Counted from the first letter of the stretch, positions 33,290-42,600 are shown. The stretch is DNA of 64,000 nt from Mycobacterium sp. 050128 (GCF_036409155.1 NZ_JAZGLW010000001.1:3038001-3102000), one strand, 5' to 3'. The notes: generated from the sequence alone by a model not told the origin. Numbers and translations: made by a program.

Positions 33290-34453
33290 CTATTTCACCA
33301 GTGATCGCGCGATGACTTCGCGCTGGACCTCGGTGGCGCCTTCACCCAGTCGCTTGACCCGCAGGTCGCGAAACCATCGTTCCAGCGGCAGTTCGGTGGA
33401 GATTCCCAGTGCACCGTGAATTTGGATGCAGCGGTCCAGAACTCGGTACGCGGCCTCGGTGGCGAACATCTTGGCCGCCGAGGCGTCTACCCGGACGTCG
33501 CGTCCGAGGTCGGCGTTCCACGCGGCTTGGTAGACCAGCAGCCGGGCGGCCCGCAGGTCGACCTCGCTGTCCGCAAGCATCCACTTGACCCCCTGCTTGT
33601 CAGCGAGTCTGCCGCCGAAGACGTCTCGATCCTTGGCCCACTGGCAGGTCATGTCCAGTGCGCTCTGCGCGATGCCGATCGGCCCGGCCCCATACACGAT
33701 ACGGCCGTGCACCAGGAACTCGGTGGCCAACGAAAAGCCCTGTCCCTCACTACCGATCAGCTGCTCGGCTGGGACCCGAACATTGTCGAAGTGCAGCTCG
33801 TAAGGGGCGAAGGACGCCATCACCGGGATGCGGCTGAACGTTACTCCGGGGGTGTTCTTCTCGAGAATGAAGGCCGAGATGCCCTGGCGCCCTTCGCCGG
33901 TCCGGGCATAGATCACTCCCCAGTCGGCATCGGGGGCGTGCGAGATCCACATCTTCGAACCGTTGAGCAGGTAGCCGTCGCCGTCACGCACCGCCTTGAG
34001 TTTGATCGCCCGGGCCGGATCCGACCCGCCGGAAGCCTCGGTGATTGCGGTGTACGCCTTGGACATGGTGCCGTCGATGATGGGCTTGGCGTATCTGTCG
34101 AACTGCTCCGCAGACGCCTTGAACATGACGTTAGGCGGGTTGCCGCCGAAGGCGCCGAGCGCTGGAAAGAACGCTCCCATACGGCATTTCGCGGCTTCTT
34201 CGGCGACCACGACTTGCCCAAGCACGCTGAGCCCGGCGCCGCCGTAGCCCGCCGGCGTCTGCAGCGCCCACAGCCCGAGCTCCCTGGCTTTCGCCTGCAA
34301 CTGCACGAGTAGTTCGCGAGGTAACCCGACCGCGTCGTGGTCTAGCTTCTCTTCGAGCGGATGCACCTGCGCAGCCATGAACCGCCGCACCGTATCGCGC
34401 AGCATCACCAGCTCTTCGGGCAGCTGCCATGCGCCAGAAGGCTCTTCGGCCAT
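33290..34453 (-). CDS. Acyl-CoA dehydrogenase
   Basis: This 387-residue dehydrogenase has TAITEASGGSDPARA, LNGSKMWISHAPDADWG, RDVFGGRLADKQGVKW, IHGALGISTELPLERWFRD and the catalytic base in LGEGATEVQREVIARS. The asparagine-rich GGNPPNVMFKA loop is unusual. The start is ATG 34453, whose A is shared with the stop of the preceding flavin-reductase-like gene (TGATG), a sign of coupled translation; the longer open frame upstream is rejected. It would introduce a double bond in the CoA ester made by the ligase of the same operon. Confidence 0.93.
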   Translation of the reverse strand: MAEEPSGAWQLPEELVMLRDTVRRFMAAQVHPLEEKLDHDAVGLPRELLVQLQAKARELGLWALQTPAGYGGAGLSVLGQVVVAEEAAKCRMGAFFPALGAFGGNPPNVMFKASAEQFDRYAKPIIDGTMSKAYTAITEASGGSDPARAIKLKAVRDGDGYLLNGSKMWISHAPDADWGVIYARTGEGRQGISAFILEKNTPGVTFSRIPVMASFAPYELHFDNVRVPAEQLIGSEGQGFSLATEFLVHGRIVYGAGPIGIAQSALDMTCQWAKDRDVFGGRLADKQGVKWMLADSEVDLRAARLLVYQAAWNADLGRDVRVDASAAKMFATEAAYRVLDRCIQIHGALGISTELPLERWFRDLRVKRLGEGATEVQREVIARSLVK

Positions 34454-35043
34454 CAGACCCGCGCCGCTGCTGCCGCCCGCAGGTCGCGTGCGCTCTGCAG
34501 TTGGGGCTTGTGGTTCGCCTCGTACTGCTCTATCCACTCGGGTGGCAGCTTGCCCCATGCTTCACCGATCCGCAGCCGTTGCGCCGAGCTGAACACCTCC
34601 GCGGCCACGACGTCTCCGACGAAGATGGTGTTCTCGTCGTTGTCCAACGACCCGGTGATGCGGCACTCGACGTAGCTGTGTGCGTCAAGCAGGATCGGCG
34701 CACCCGTGACGCCGGGCTTGGTGCGCAAGGTCGACATCTTGTCGCCGTCACGGCCCGAACTGCCGCCGAGGGTCATCAGGATCTCCATTGACTTGTCGAT
34801 CTCGTCCGGTCCGGCCGACAGCATATGCATCACGAAGACGCCGGAGTTGATCAGCATGTCGTGGGTCTTGTTGTATTTGGTCAGGCTGACCGTAGCGCGG
34901 GGCAGTTCGGGCACGATGCTGGCTGAGCCGGCTGACAGCGACATCAGCCCGTTAGCGACTCCATCGTCAATCGTGGTGACTGCCACCGGAAATGGCCGCA
35001 GTCCGGCCAGCACCTTGTCGGCGGCCGCGATATCTAGCGTCAT
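34453..35043 (-). CDS. Flavin reductase-like domain protein
   Basis: This 196-residue protein has the split-barrel flavin reductase pattern: PFPVAVTTIDDGVANGLMSLSAGSAS, PRATVSLTKYNKTHDMLINSG (each split by loops) and HSYVECRITGSLDNDENTIFVGDVVA. Proteins of this family bind FMN and supply reduced flavin to oxygenases or act as oxygenases themselves. In this operon it could serve a monooxygenase or, speculatively, the Rieske oxygenase, which lacks an obvious reductase. It ends one base into the dehydrogenase start codon. Confidence 0.85.
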   Translation of the reverse strand: MTLDIAAADKVLAGLRPFPVAVTTIDDGVANGLMSLSAGSASIVPELPRATVSLTKYNKTHDMLINSGVFVMHMLSAGPDEIDKSMEILMTLGGSSGRDGDKMSTLRTKPGVTGAPILLDAHSYVECRITGSLDNDENTIFVGDVVAAEVFSSAQRLRIGEAWGKLPPEWIEQYEANHKPQLQSARDLRAAAAARV

Positions 35044-35062
35044 GTCTTTCCCTTTTGTCGAT

Positions 35063-36553
35063 TCAGCCGAGCGTGAACGGGTCGCGCGTCTCCCCGGACA
35101 GCTCCACCCACACCGCTTTGGTCTCGGTGAAGTCCTTCACGGCGTCGATGCCGTTCTCTCGCCCGATGCCGCTGTAGCCCATGCCACCGAACGGAACGTG
35201 CGGCGCGACAACGCGGTAGGCATTGACCCACACCGTGCCGGCCCGCAGCTTGGCAGCCACCCGGTGCGCGCGGTGGACGTCCTTGGTCCACACCGCGGCG
35301 GCCAATCCGAACTCGGTGCTGTTGGCCTCGGCGACGGCCTCGTCCTCCTCGGTGAAGGTCATCACCGTCAGTACAGGTCCGAAGATCTCCTCAGCGACGG
35401 CCCGCATCGAGGGGTCGACACCGGTCAGCACCGTCGGCTTGACGAAGTAGCCACCGAGGTCGCTGGCAGGCTCGCCACCGTAGGCGATCGTTGCTCCCTG
35501 CTCACGTGCCGAAGCGAAGTGCGACAGCACCTTTTCGTACTGCGGCTGGTTGGACACCGGACCCATTTCGGTCGTCGGGTCCTTCGGGTCTCCCAGCTTG
35601 ATGGTCGCCGCCCGTGCGACGATCTTGTCCACCAGAGCATCGGCGACGCTGTGTTCGACGAGAAGGCGTGAACCGGCCAGACACGTCTGGCCCGTCGCGG
35701 CGAAAACGCCGGCGATCACCCCGTTGGCCGCCGCGTCGAGGTCGGCATCGGCGAACACCACCTGCGCCGACTTGCCGCCGAGTTCGAGTGAGAACCGGGT
35801 CATGTTCTCGATCGCGGCCTTGCCGACCTCAATGCCGGTTGCCGTCGATCCGGTGAACGCGATCTTGTCGACACCCGGGTGCGACGCGAGCGCCGCACCC
35901 GTCTCCGGGCCCCAGCCGGTGACGACGTTGATCACGCCCGGCGGAAAACCCGCCTCGCCGAACAGCTTTGCGAACGCGAGGGTCGACGTCGGGGTGTGAT
36001 CGCTCGGCTTGACGACGAACGTGCATCCCGCAGCCAGGCCGGCGGCGAGTTTCCAGGTCAACAGGAGCAGCGGTGAGTTCCAGGGCGTGATCGCGCCGAC
36101 CACACCGACGGGTTCATGGCGCGTGTAGACGAGGTAGTTGGGTTTGTCGACCGGTATGACGTCGCCCTGCAGCTTGTCTGCCAGCCCGCCGTAGTAGCGG
36201 TAGTAGTCTGGCAAAGACCGCATCTGGCCGACCATTTCGCGTACCAGCTTGCCGCCGTCGCGCACCTCGAGTTCGGCCAGCTGCTCGGCCTCGCGCGCGA
36301 TGATCTCACCGAGTCGCCCCAGCAGCTTGCCACGGGCGGTCGCAGTGAGCGCACCCCACGGTCCATTCAGCGCGGCACGAGCGGCCGCTACCGCGCGGTC
36401 CACATCGGCAACCCCGCCGTCGGGCACGCGTGCCCAGGGCATACCGGTGAAGGGATCTACGCTGTCGTAGGTCAATCCCGATGCGGCGGGCGATGATTCG
36501 CCCCCGATCAAGAGGTCGAAGTGGACCAACGTCTCCGTCGCGGTGTCAGTCAT
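35063..36553 (-). CDS. NAD(P)-dependent aldehyde dehydrogenase
   Basis: This 496-residue enzyme shows the complete aldehyde dehydrogenase set: TPWNSPLLLLTWKLA, FTGSTATGIEVGK, the catalytic glutamate in LELGGKSAQVV and the nucleophile in ATGQTCLAGSRL. The C-terminal FGPVLTVMTF and VPFGGMGYSGIGREN segments are also present. It oxidises an aldehyde to the acid. In this neighbourhood the aldehyde could come from a ring-derived alcohol, an Ltp retro-aldol step, or the succinic semialdehyde expected from the divergent HpaI-type aldolase. It resembles the HpaE/semialdehyde-oxidising class in length and motifs. Confidence 0.94.
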   Translation of the reverse strand: MTDTATETLVHFDLLIGGESSPAASGLTYDSVDPFTGMPWARVPDGGVADVDRAVAAARAALNGPWGALTATARGKLLGRLGEIIAREAEQLAELEVRDGGKLVREMVGQMRSLPDYYRYYGGLADKLQGDVIPVDKPNYLVYTRHEPVGVVGAITPWNSPLLLLTWKLAAGLAAGCTFVVKPSDHTPTSTLAFAKLFGEAGFPPGVINVVTGWGPETGAALASHPGVDKIAFTGSTATGIEVGKAAIENMTRFSLELGGKSAQVVFADADLDAAANGVIAGVFAATGQTCLAGSRLLVEHSVADALVDKIVARAATIKLGDPKDPTTEMGPVSNQPQYEKVLSHFASAREQGATIAYGGEPASDLGGYFVKPTVLTGVDPSMRAVAEEIFGPVLTVMTFTEEDEAVAEANSTEFGLAAAVWTKDVHRAHRVAAKLRAGTVWVNAYRVVAPHVPFGGMGYSGIGRENGIDAVKDFTETKAVWVELSGETRDPFTLG

Positions 36554-36559
36554 ACGTCC

Positions 36560-37342
36560 TCATCGAATGCGCGGTTTCTTCTTGTTGTTCAACGAGTCCG
36601 GGGTGGCCCCGGCGTTGCCAAGGTCGGTGAAGAACTTGCCGTGCCGGGCGGCGACACTGGGGGTCAGATCGCGGGCCTCCCACATCGCGCGGACGGTGCC
36701 CTGAACGCCATTGGGTCTGCGCGCGGCGATTTCGGAGGCCAGTTCGAAGGCGCGGACGCGTAGTTGATCGTTCGGTACCACCTCGGTCACGAGCCCGATC
36801 CGCAGAGCGGTCTGCGCCGACATCCGCTCCTCGCTGCCGAGCAGTGCCCAGCGCATCACCTCGCCGTACGGCACGCCGAGGGCCAGCATGCCCATCGGCT
36901 CCAGTGCCGAGACGATGCCCGCATTGGCATGCGGGTCGAAGAACGTGGCCGTCTCGCTGCAGATCGAGAAGTCGCACTCGTTGACGAAATACATGGCACC
37001 GCCGGCCACGATGCCGTGCAGTGCCGCGATCACCGGCTTCCACACCTTGTGTGCCTTGGGTCCCAGTAATTGGCCCGGATCCTCCTGGTTGAAGATCGGT
37101 TGGTGCTTCCACCAGGTGCCCTCGGTCACGTCGATTCCGGTGCAGAACGCCCGCTCGCCGTTGGCGCACAGCACCGCGACGCGGATGTCCTCGTCGTCGC
37201 GGACTCGGGCCCAGACTGTAGCGAGTTCGGCGGCCATCTGTTCGGTGAAGCTGTTGAGCTTCTCGGGCCGGTTGAGCGCCACGGTGGCGACGTGGTCGGT
37301 CACCCGGAATTCAATGGTGGCCAGGTCGGTCTGCTCGATCAC
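36560..37342 (-). CDS. Enoyl-CoA hydratase/isomerase (crotonase family)
   Basis: This 260-residue crotonase carries NGERAFCTGIDVTEG and GIVAGGAMYFVNECD as oxyanion-hole segments, and TATFFDPHANAGIVSALEP instead of the usual hydratase glutamate loop. The FDPHANAG variation suggests a different reaction, such as isomerisation, ring cleavage or dehalogenase-type chemistry. ATG 37342 overlaps the ligase stop by four bases. It ends six bases before the aldehyde dehydrogenase start. Confidence 0.9.
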   Translation of the reverse strand: MIEQTDLATIEFRVTDHVATVALNRPEKLNSFTEQMAAELATVWARVRDDEDIRVAVLCANGERAFCTGIDVTEGTWWKHQPIFNQEDPGQLLGPKAHKVWKPVIAALHGIVAGGAMYFVNECDFSICSETATFFDPHANAGIVSALEPMGMLALGVPYGEVMRWALLGSEERMSAQTALRIGLVTEVVPNDQLRVRAFELASEIAARRPNGVQGTVRAMWEARDLTPSVAARHGKFFTDLGNAGATPDSLNNKKKPRIR

Positions 37343-38946
37343 GTTCGCTCCTCGGTCGGTCCGGTGGATACCGGCATCTTCGCATCCGACTCGCTGACGT
37401 GGTTCACCTGGTTAGCTATCTCGCGCTTGAGGATCTTGCCCGCGGGGCCCAATGGGAACTCGCGCCAGAACACGAACCGGCGCGGCTGCTTGTAACCGGC
37501 CAGTTCCGCGCGGCACAGCGCGGCGAGTTCGGCGCTCAACGCGGCCTGATCGCTGACGTGGTGTTTGGGAATCACCGCGGCGACCGGCGTTTCACCCCAC
37601 TCGGGGTCAGGCACCCCGACCACCGCCACCATGTCCACGTCCTGGTGCTGGCCGAGCACTCGCTCGATCTCCGCTGGGTAGACGTTGAACCCACCGGAGA
37701 TGATGAGATCGGTTTTGCGGCCGGTGATATGTAGGTAACCCTCCTCGTCAAGGTAGCCCAGATCGCCGCTACGCAACCCGTCGGGCCGGAACGTCTCGGC
37801 GGTCTGCTCGGGCCGGTTCCAGTAGCCGATCGCATTGGCGGGGCTGCTGATCACGATTTCACCGACATCGCCGGTCCGGGCGTCTTTGCCGTCGACGTCG
37901 ATCACGCGGATCACGCACATCGGGGTTTCCCGCCCGCATGAGGTAGCGATCGAGGTCTTGCCGGCAACGATGTCGCGATGATCCTGCGGGGTGAGAATCG
38001 TTGCCTGGCCGCCGCATTCGGTGAGCCCGTAGCGCTGTTGCAGGTCGCAGCCGAGCAGGTCCATCGCCTTACGTGCCAGGCCCGGCGGCACGGGGGCCGA
38101 GCCGTAGGAGATGCGCCGCAGGCTCGACATATCCCGCGGTGGGCCGTCTTCGAGGATCGCCAGCGTCCGGTGCAGCATCGTCGGGATGAAGGTCGTGAAC
38201 GTGATCGCACTGCGTTCGATGTCGTCGATCACCGCCTGCGGGTCGAATCTCTGATGGATCACCATGGTCTGACCGAGATAGAGCCAAGACACCGTGCGGA
38301 CCATGCCGCCTGCAGTAAAGAACGGCGTCGTCGCGAGCATCACGTCGGAGCGGTTGGCCTCGGTGACCAGGTTCGTGTCGGCCGCCTGGTAGAGCAGGCC
38401 GCGATGAGTGTGCATCACACCTTTGGCGCGACCGGTGGTGCCACTCGTGTACAGGATGACGGCGACGTCGTCCGGTGTGACGTCACGACGCCCGGTGCCG
38501 GGCTGTGATTGCGCCAGCGCCGTCTCGTAGTCGGTGACCAACTCACCCGTACCGAGGGCTGATCGCGTACCCACACCCAATATCAATGCCAGGTCGGTCA
38601 ATTCGCCGAGGAACTTGTCCAGGTGGTCGGCGTGGATGATCACCGCCCGCGCGCTCGAGTCGTCGCGGACGTGGGCCACCTCGTCGGGAGCCAGTCGGAT
38701 GTTCACCGGGACCGTGATCAGCCCGGCTTTGGCCAGGCCGAACGAGATCTCCGGCCATTCGATGCAGTTGCGGGCGATCACCATCACCCGGTCACCGGGC
38801 ACCAGTCCCCGGCCGATCAGGAAGCTGGCGAGCCTGCCGGCTCGTTCATCGACCTGCGACCAGGTGAGCGACCGGTCGGCGTCGACCAGCGCACGCTTGT
38901 GGGGGTAGCGGCGGGCGTTGTTGGTTGCGATGTCACCGATGAGCAT
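37339..38946 (-). CDS. Acyl-CoA synthetase (AMP-forming)
   Basis: This 535-residue ligase has VILYTSGTTGRAKGVMHTH, QRYGLTECGGQATIL, LRSGDLGYLDEEGYLHI, the hinge GRKTDLIISGGFNVYP and the lysine in PAGKILKREI. It activates a carboxylic acid that then enters the dehydrogenase and crotonase steps of the operon. It lies 16 bases after the Rieske beta subunit and overlaps the crotonase by four bases. The pairing of a ring-hydroxylating oxygenase with a CoA ligase suggests an aromatic or alicyclic acid substrate. Confidence 0.93.
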   Translation of the reverse strand: MLIGDIATNNARRYPHKRALVDADRSLTWSQVDERAGRLASFLIGRGLVPGDRVMVIARNCIEWPEISFGLAKAGLITVPVNIRLAPDEVAHVRDDSSARAVIIHADHLDKFLGELTDLALILGVGTRSALGTGELVTDYETALAQSQPGTGRRDVTPDDVAVILYTSGTTGRAKGVMHTHRGLLYQAADTNLVTEANRSDVMLATTPFFTAGGMVRTVSWLYLGQTMVIHQRFDPQAVIDDIERSAITFTTFIPTMLHRTLAILEDGPPRDMSSLRRISYGSAPVPPGLARKAMDLLGCDLQQRYGLTECGGQATILTPQDHRDIVAGKTSIATSCGRETPMCVIRVIDVDGKDARTGDVGEIVISSPANAIGYWNRPEQTAETFRPDGLRSGDLGYLDEEGYLHITGRKTDLIISGGFNVYPAEIERVLGQHQDVDMVAVVGVPDPEWGETPVAAVIPKHHVSDQAALSAELAALCRAELAGYKQPRRFVFWREFPLGPAGKILKREIANQVNHVSESDAKMPVSTGPTEERT

Positions 38947-38962
38947 CAGATCAGGGGGCCCT

Positions 38963-39478
38963 TCAAATCAGGAAAGCGAGTGTCTCGACCGGACCGCTTG
39001 CGTCGATCAGGTGCACGATCTTGCGAATCAGCCGAGGGCCATTCGGCGACAACCGAATCGTGTGGAGAACGCGGCCGGCCCAGAAGCGTTGACGCAGACG
39101 GTATTCGAACAACGCGAAGTTGGACTCGACCGTGACGGTGTCGGCACCGGTGTCCACCACCTCGCTGTTGGAGACCACGCGCCGCATCACCGAAGGCGGG
39201 GTCTGCGAGTGCCGGTTGCCGGTGTTGAGCTGGGCCACCCGACTCTTGATCCGTCGCCGATTGTCATTGATGTAGGCCAGCGTGGTTCGCGGGTCGTCGT
39301 CGGGGTGCATCGGGACGCGATACTCGACCGTGTCGTCGTCATCGGCCCACAGCGCCTCCCACTCCGAGTAGCGGCCCTCGTCGGCCAGGCGCGCTTCCAG
39401 ATACAGAAACGACAGGATCTCGGGGTCCGGCAGGGGACGCAGCGCGGGACGGGCCTGGGTCTCGGAGTTGACGGTCAT
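38963..39478 (-). CDS. Aromatic-ring-hydroxylating dioxygenase, beta (small) subunit
   Basis: This 171-residue SnoaL/NTF2-fold protein has the ring-hydroxylase beta pattern: FLYLEARLADEGRYSEWEAL (split at the loop), DDTVEYRVPMHP, RVAQLNTGNRHSQTPPSV and VVSNSEVVDTG. It starts at ATG 39478, which overlaps the alpha-subunit stop (ATGA), and the longer open frame is rejected. Beta subunits are structural partners in alpha3beta3 Rieske oxygenases. It confirms that the neighbouring alpha protein belongs to a two-subunit dioxygenase. Confidence 0.92.
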   Translation of the reverse strand: MTVNSETQARPALRPLPDPEILSFLYLEARLADEGRYSEWEALWADDDDTVEYRVPMHPDDDPRTTLAYINDNRRRIKSRVAQLNTGNRHSQTPPSVMRRVVSNSEVVDTGADTVTVESNFALFEYRLRQRFWAGRVLHTIRLSPNGPRLIRKIVHLIDASGPVETLAFLI

Positions 39479-40770
39479 GCGCCGGCCCTCCCACCGACGA
39501 CCGAGGCCCAGTGCGAGTAGAAACCGCGCTGAGGCGTCTCGGCGCTCTTGTCTCGGTTGATGATTCCAGTCGTATCGTCGATGTCGCTTTCTAGGCCGCG
39601 GGCCAGCATCAGCCACTCGGGCAGTTCGGCGGCCAGGCCGGCCTGGTTGCGCATGCCGATCTCCCCGTCGTCGGCGATCAGGAACCCCGCCGGACCCATC
39701 GCCCCCTCCGAACGACGCAGCGTGCGCTCGTTCAACGCATCCTGACCGGGTATCAGGACCGCGGTGGTGTAGGCGACGGTGCGGTCGGGTGCCTGCGGCT
39801 CGACGAACATGACGTTCATCTCGGCGAGGAAAAGGTTGGGCCATATCAACGTGTGCGGGGGACCGACTACCAGTGCGTCGTGCGCCTGCTCGGGACCGTA
39901 CGCACCCTCGAGTGCGTCGACATAGTCGGTGAGCTTGGCCCGCGGGATCCGGCCATACCAGACGAATTCCTCATCGAGCTTTCGGTATTCGTCGCTGTAG
40001 TCGATCTCCGAATGGCCGTTGCCGAGGTCGCGGACCAGCACGTCGACCTTGGTCGGGACGTGCGACACCTTGGCGGGCTTAATCGCGTCGTACACCGAGG
40101 CATGGGTGAACAGTGCGTGGTAGCCGTCGACGTTGTTCTCCACCACCATTTTCCAGTTGGCGTGGTGCAGGTGCTTCATCCAGTTGGCCCGCAAGTCGAT
40201 CGTGCGGGCGGGGGACAGATTCAACAGGCGGTCGATGGCGTGCGTCGCCTTGCCGAGATGCTCGGACAGCGAGATGCCCTCGGGCGCCAATGACGCGAAG
40301 ACGAATCCACCGTAGCTGTCCACCCGGGGCGCCTGGGCGAGACCCAGTTCGGACCGCACCTGGTTGAACGCCTCACCGTAACCTTCACGCATGGGAACAC
40401 CCTGCAGTGCACCGGTATTGCTGAACGTCCAGCCGTGATATGGGCACCGGAACGAGTTGGCGTTGCCTTTTTCGGCGTTGCAGAGCTTGTTCGCCCGGTG
40501 GGTGCAGCGGTTGAGCACCACCCGCACCACGCCGTCCTTGCCGCGCGCCACGACGACCGGGTCATGGCCGATCATCCGGGTGAGGTAGTCGCCCGGCTCG
40601 CTGACCTCGCTCTCGTGCGCGACGTAGACCCATCCGGTCTTGAAGATGGTGTCCATTTCACGGCGGAAGATCTCGGCGGAGGTGTACACGCTGCCGTGCA
40701 CGCGGTCGCTGCGTATAACGCTGGTGACGTCGAAGTCACTTGTCGCAGACAAAGATTCGATCGTAGTCAC
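39475..40770 (-). CDS. Rieske ring-hydroxylating oxygenase, alpha (large) subunit
   Basis: This 431-residue protein starts at GTG 40770, coupled to the DUF35 stop. The Rieske [2Fe-2S] ligands are Cys89 and His91 (NRCTHR) with Cys109 and His112 (RCPYHGW). The catalytic iron site is visible in ENNVDGYHALFTHAS (Asp215, His218, His223 region). It would hydroxylate or dihydroxylate an aromatic ring or related substrate using electrons from a ferredoxin/reductase. Neither of these is encoded in this operon; a flavin-reductase-like gene four genes downstream is the only candidate nearby. Location among CoA-ester genes is unusual. Confidence 0.95.
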   Translation of the reverse strand: MTTIESLSATSDFDVTSVIRSDRVHGSVYTSAEIFRREMDTIFKTGWVYVAHESEVSEPGDYLTRMIGHDPVVVARGKDGVVRVVLNRCTHRANKLCNAEKGNANSFRCPYHGWTFSNTGALQGVPMREGYGEAFNQVRSELGLAQAPRVDSYGGFVFASLAPEGISLSEHLGKATHAIDRLLNLSPARTIDLRANWMKHLHHANWKMVVENNVDGYHALFTHASVYDAIKPAKVSHVPTKVDVLVRDLGNGHSEIDYSDEYRKLDEEFVWYGRIPRAKLTDYVDALEGAYGPEQAHDALVVGPPHTLIWPNLFLAEMNVMFVEPQAPDRTVAYTTAVLIPGQDALNERTLRRSEGAMGPAGFLIADDGEIGMRNQAGLAAELPEWLMLARGLESDIDDTTGIINRDKSAETPQRGFYSHWASVVGGRAGA

Positions 40771-41207
40771 TGGTACTCCAGGATGTCGATGGCCGGGATG
40801 GCGACATTGCCGAGGCGGCGGAAACCGATGCGGACCGCGGTGCCGATGGTCGGTGCGGTGTCCGCGGGTTGCACGGTGGTCATCACCATCCGGTGCCCAC
40901 TCGACAGCTCCACGTCGACGATGGGGTAGGGCGCCGTACCGTGTACCAGGCCGGGCTCGCGCCGGTGCATGAGCGTCGCGGTGTGTACGGTTCCACTCGG
41001 ATCGACTGTGCGCCAATCGTGTTCGCCGTGCCCGCAGCCGTCGCAGACCTGTTGGTCGAGCTCGAGTGGTAGAGCGCACGCCGCGCAGAATGGCATCGCG
41101 AGCTCCTTGCGTGCAGCCGCCCGGTACAACGGCGCCAGCAAGTCGCCATCGGATGTCGGGGCCAGCGCGCTGTCCAACAGCCAGTCCTCGACCGCAGTGG
41201 CGGTCAT
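40767..41207 (-). CDS. DUF35 zinc-ribbon/OB-fold protein, Ltp partner
   Basis: This 146-residue protein has an intact zinc ribbon, FCAACALPLELDQQVCDGCG (Cys pairs about residues 41-44 and 55-58), followed by the OB-fold SGTVHTATLMHRRE and APYPIVDVELSSGHRM. DUF35 proteins form complexes with thiolase-fold enzymes; in M. tuberculosis the DUF35 part of ChsH2 is needed by the aldolase Ltp2. Its start overlaps the stop of the Ltp-like gene (four bases), so the pair is almost certainly made together. Confidence 0.92.
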   Translation of the reverse strand: MTATAVEDWLLDSALAPTSDGDLLAPLYRAAARKELAMPFCAACALPLELDQQVCDGCGHGEHDWRTVDPSGTVHTATLMHRREPGLVHGTAPYPIVDVELSSGHRMVMTTVQPADTAPTIGTAVRIGFRRLGNVAIPAIDILEYQ

Positions 41208-42358
41208 GCGGCGCGCTCCAGCACTAACGCGGCGTGGTGGTCCATCCGGCCGCCGATACCGCCGACCAGTGCCACCGTGGCCCCGGGAACCTGCCGTTCC
41301 CCACCGGTGCCGCGTAGCTGAATCACGGCCTCCGCCAACGGTGTCATGCCCTGCAGATAAAACCCGGACAGCTGGCCACCGCCGGTGTTGGTCGGTAGCG
41401 AACCGCCCGGCCCGGTGTGGCCGTCGCGCACGAATGCGCCCGCGGGAATGTCACCGGTGAGCCGGTATTCGTCGAGCAGCGCCAGGGTCACAATCGAGAA
41501 CGGGTCGTAGAGTTCGGCGACGTGCAGGTCCGACCGGACCATGCCGGCCTGGTCGAGTGCATCCTGCACCGCGCGGCCACCGCCGCCGAACCACGACTCG
41601 GCGCCCGCGCGTCGGCGCCGCACCGGGTGTTCTCGCCCGGCGCCGCGAACCCGCACACGGCTCGCGCCAATCGAGGGCCGCCCGGTGAGCACGACGGCGA
41701 CCGCGCCGTTCACCGGTCGAGCGCAGTCCAACAGCCGAAGCGGTTCGGCGATCATCGGAGAAGCGTCATAGTCGGCGTCGTCCAGCGGTTCCCGGTTGAC
41801 CGCGTCGGGATTGCCGCGCGCCCAACCCCTTGCCGTGACGGCCACCGAGCGCAGTGCCTCCGGACTGGTGCCGGAGACGTGCAGCCAGCGTTGGGTCAGC
41901 AGCGCATACGTCGGCACGGAGCCGAGCAGCCCTGAGGCCCGCTCCAGCCCGCGAACCCCGACGTTGCCGCCACTGTGTGCATAGGTCGACCCTGCGCCGC
42001 GGCCGGCGACCAAGGGTGCGTCGGCGAATACGCACAGCACGGTTGCCGCCTCACCGGTGACGATCGCGTGGCGGGCGCGCTGGATCATGGCGATCGTCGT
42101 GGCACCTTTGATCTCGACATGTTCGAGCAGGCGCAGGTCCGAAAAGCCCGCCGCGGCGGCGAAGCCGACGCCCAACCGGTCGGGTCGAACGCCTTGTGAT
42201 GACCCGACCAGGATCCCGTCGACATCAGCGCATCCGAGTCCGGCGTCGGACAGCGCGGCGTCGCTCGCCTTGACGGCGAGCTCGAGCGGTGTCGAGCCCG
42301 GCCGCAGTGACATCGCGGTCATGCCCAGGCCGACCAGGTCGGCATCGGCCGTGCTCAC
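41204..42358 (-). CDS. Thiolase-fold Ltp2-like protein (probable retro-aldolase)
   Basis: This 384-residue thiolase-fold protein starts at GTG 42358, overlapping the previous stop by four bases. The nucleophile site reads HVEIKGATTIAMIQ with no cysteine. Both tyrosines expected of Ltp2-type aldolases are present: AELYDPFSIVTL and NTGGGQLSGFYLQGM. Together with its zinc-ribbon DUF35 partner it probably cleaves a beta-hydroxyacyl-CoA to an aldehyde or ketone and a short acyl-CoA. The aldehyde dehydrogenase in the same operon could use the product. Confidence 0.88.
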   Translation of the reverse strand: MSTADADLVGLGMTAMSLRPGSTPLELAVKASDAALSDAGLGCADVDGILVGSSQGVRPDRLGVGFAAAAGFSDLRLLEHVEIKGATTIAMIQRARHAIVTGEAATVLCVFADAPLVAGRGAGSTYAHSGGNVGVRGLERASGLLGSVPTYALLTQRWLHVSGTSPEALRSVAVTARGWARGNPDAVNREPLDDADYDASPMIAEPLRLLDCARPVNGAVAVVLTGRPSIGASRVRVRGAGREHPVRRRRAGAESWFGGGGRAVQDALDQAGMVRSDLHVAELYDPFSIVTLALLDEYRLTGDIPAGAFVRDGHTGPGGSLPTNTGGGQLSGFYLQGMTPLAEAVIQLRGTGGERQVPGATVALVGGIGGRMDHHAALVLERAA

Positions 42359-42600
42359 GGCCGCTCCGTTGGCCGGCGTTCGCCGCGGTAGTTGCCCACC
42401 CGCACCCACTCCTCGCGGTCTTCGGGGGTGGCCAACGTGAAGCTGGCCAGCTCCAACGGACACAAGAAGACCTGCTCACCGCCCTCGAGATCCTCGACGA
42501 GCAGGCGGGGGCCGTTGCCGTTGACGTCTAACGACAACCGCACGGCCGCGAACTCGTTGACCAGGTCGGCGAGGACGCGGCGTCCGGCCGGAGTGTTCAC
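42355..42600 (-). CDS. Small conserved-looking protein of unknown function
   Basis: This 81-residue protein is the first gene of the 13-gene operon. I place its start at GTG 42600; the frame is open further upstream but without coding character. The sequence (VLADLVNEFAAVRLSLDVNG, then GPRLLVEDLEGGEQVFLCPL and ELASFTLATPEDREEW) suggests a small beta-rich domain with one Cys. I do not recognise a family. The ribosome binding site is weak. It overlaps the Ltp-like gene by four bases, so expression is coupled. Confidence 0.65.
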   Translation of the reverse strand: MNTPAGRRVLADLVNEFAAVRLSLDVNGNGPRLLVEDLEGGEQVFLCPLELASFTLATPEDREEWVRVGNYRGERRPTERP

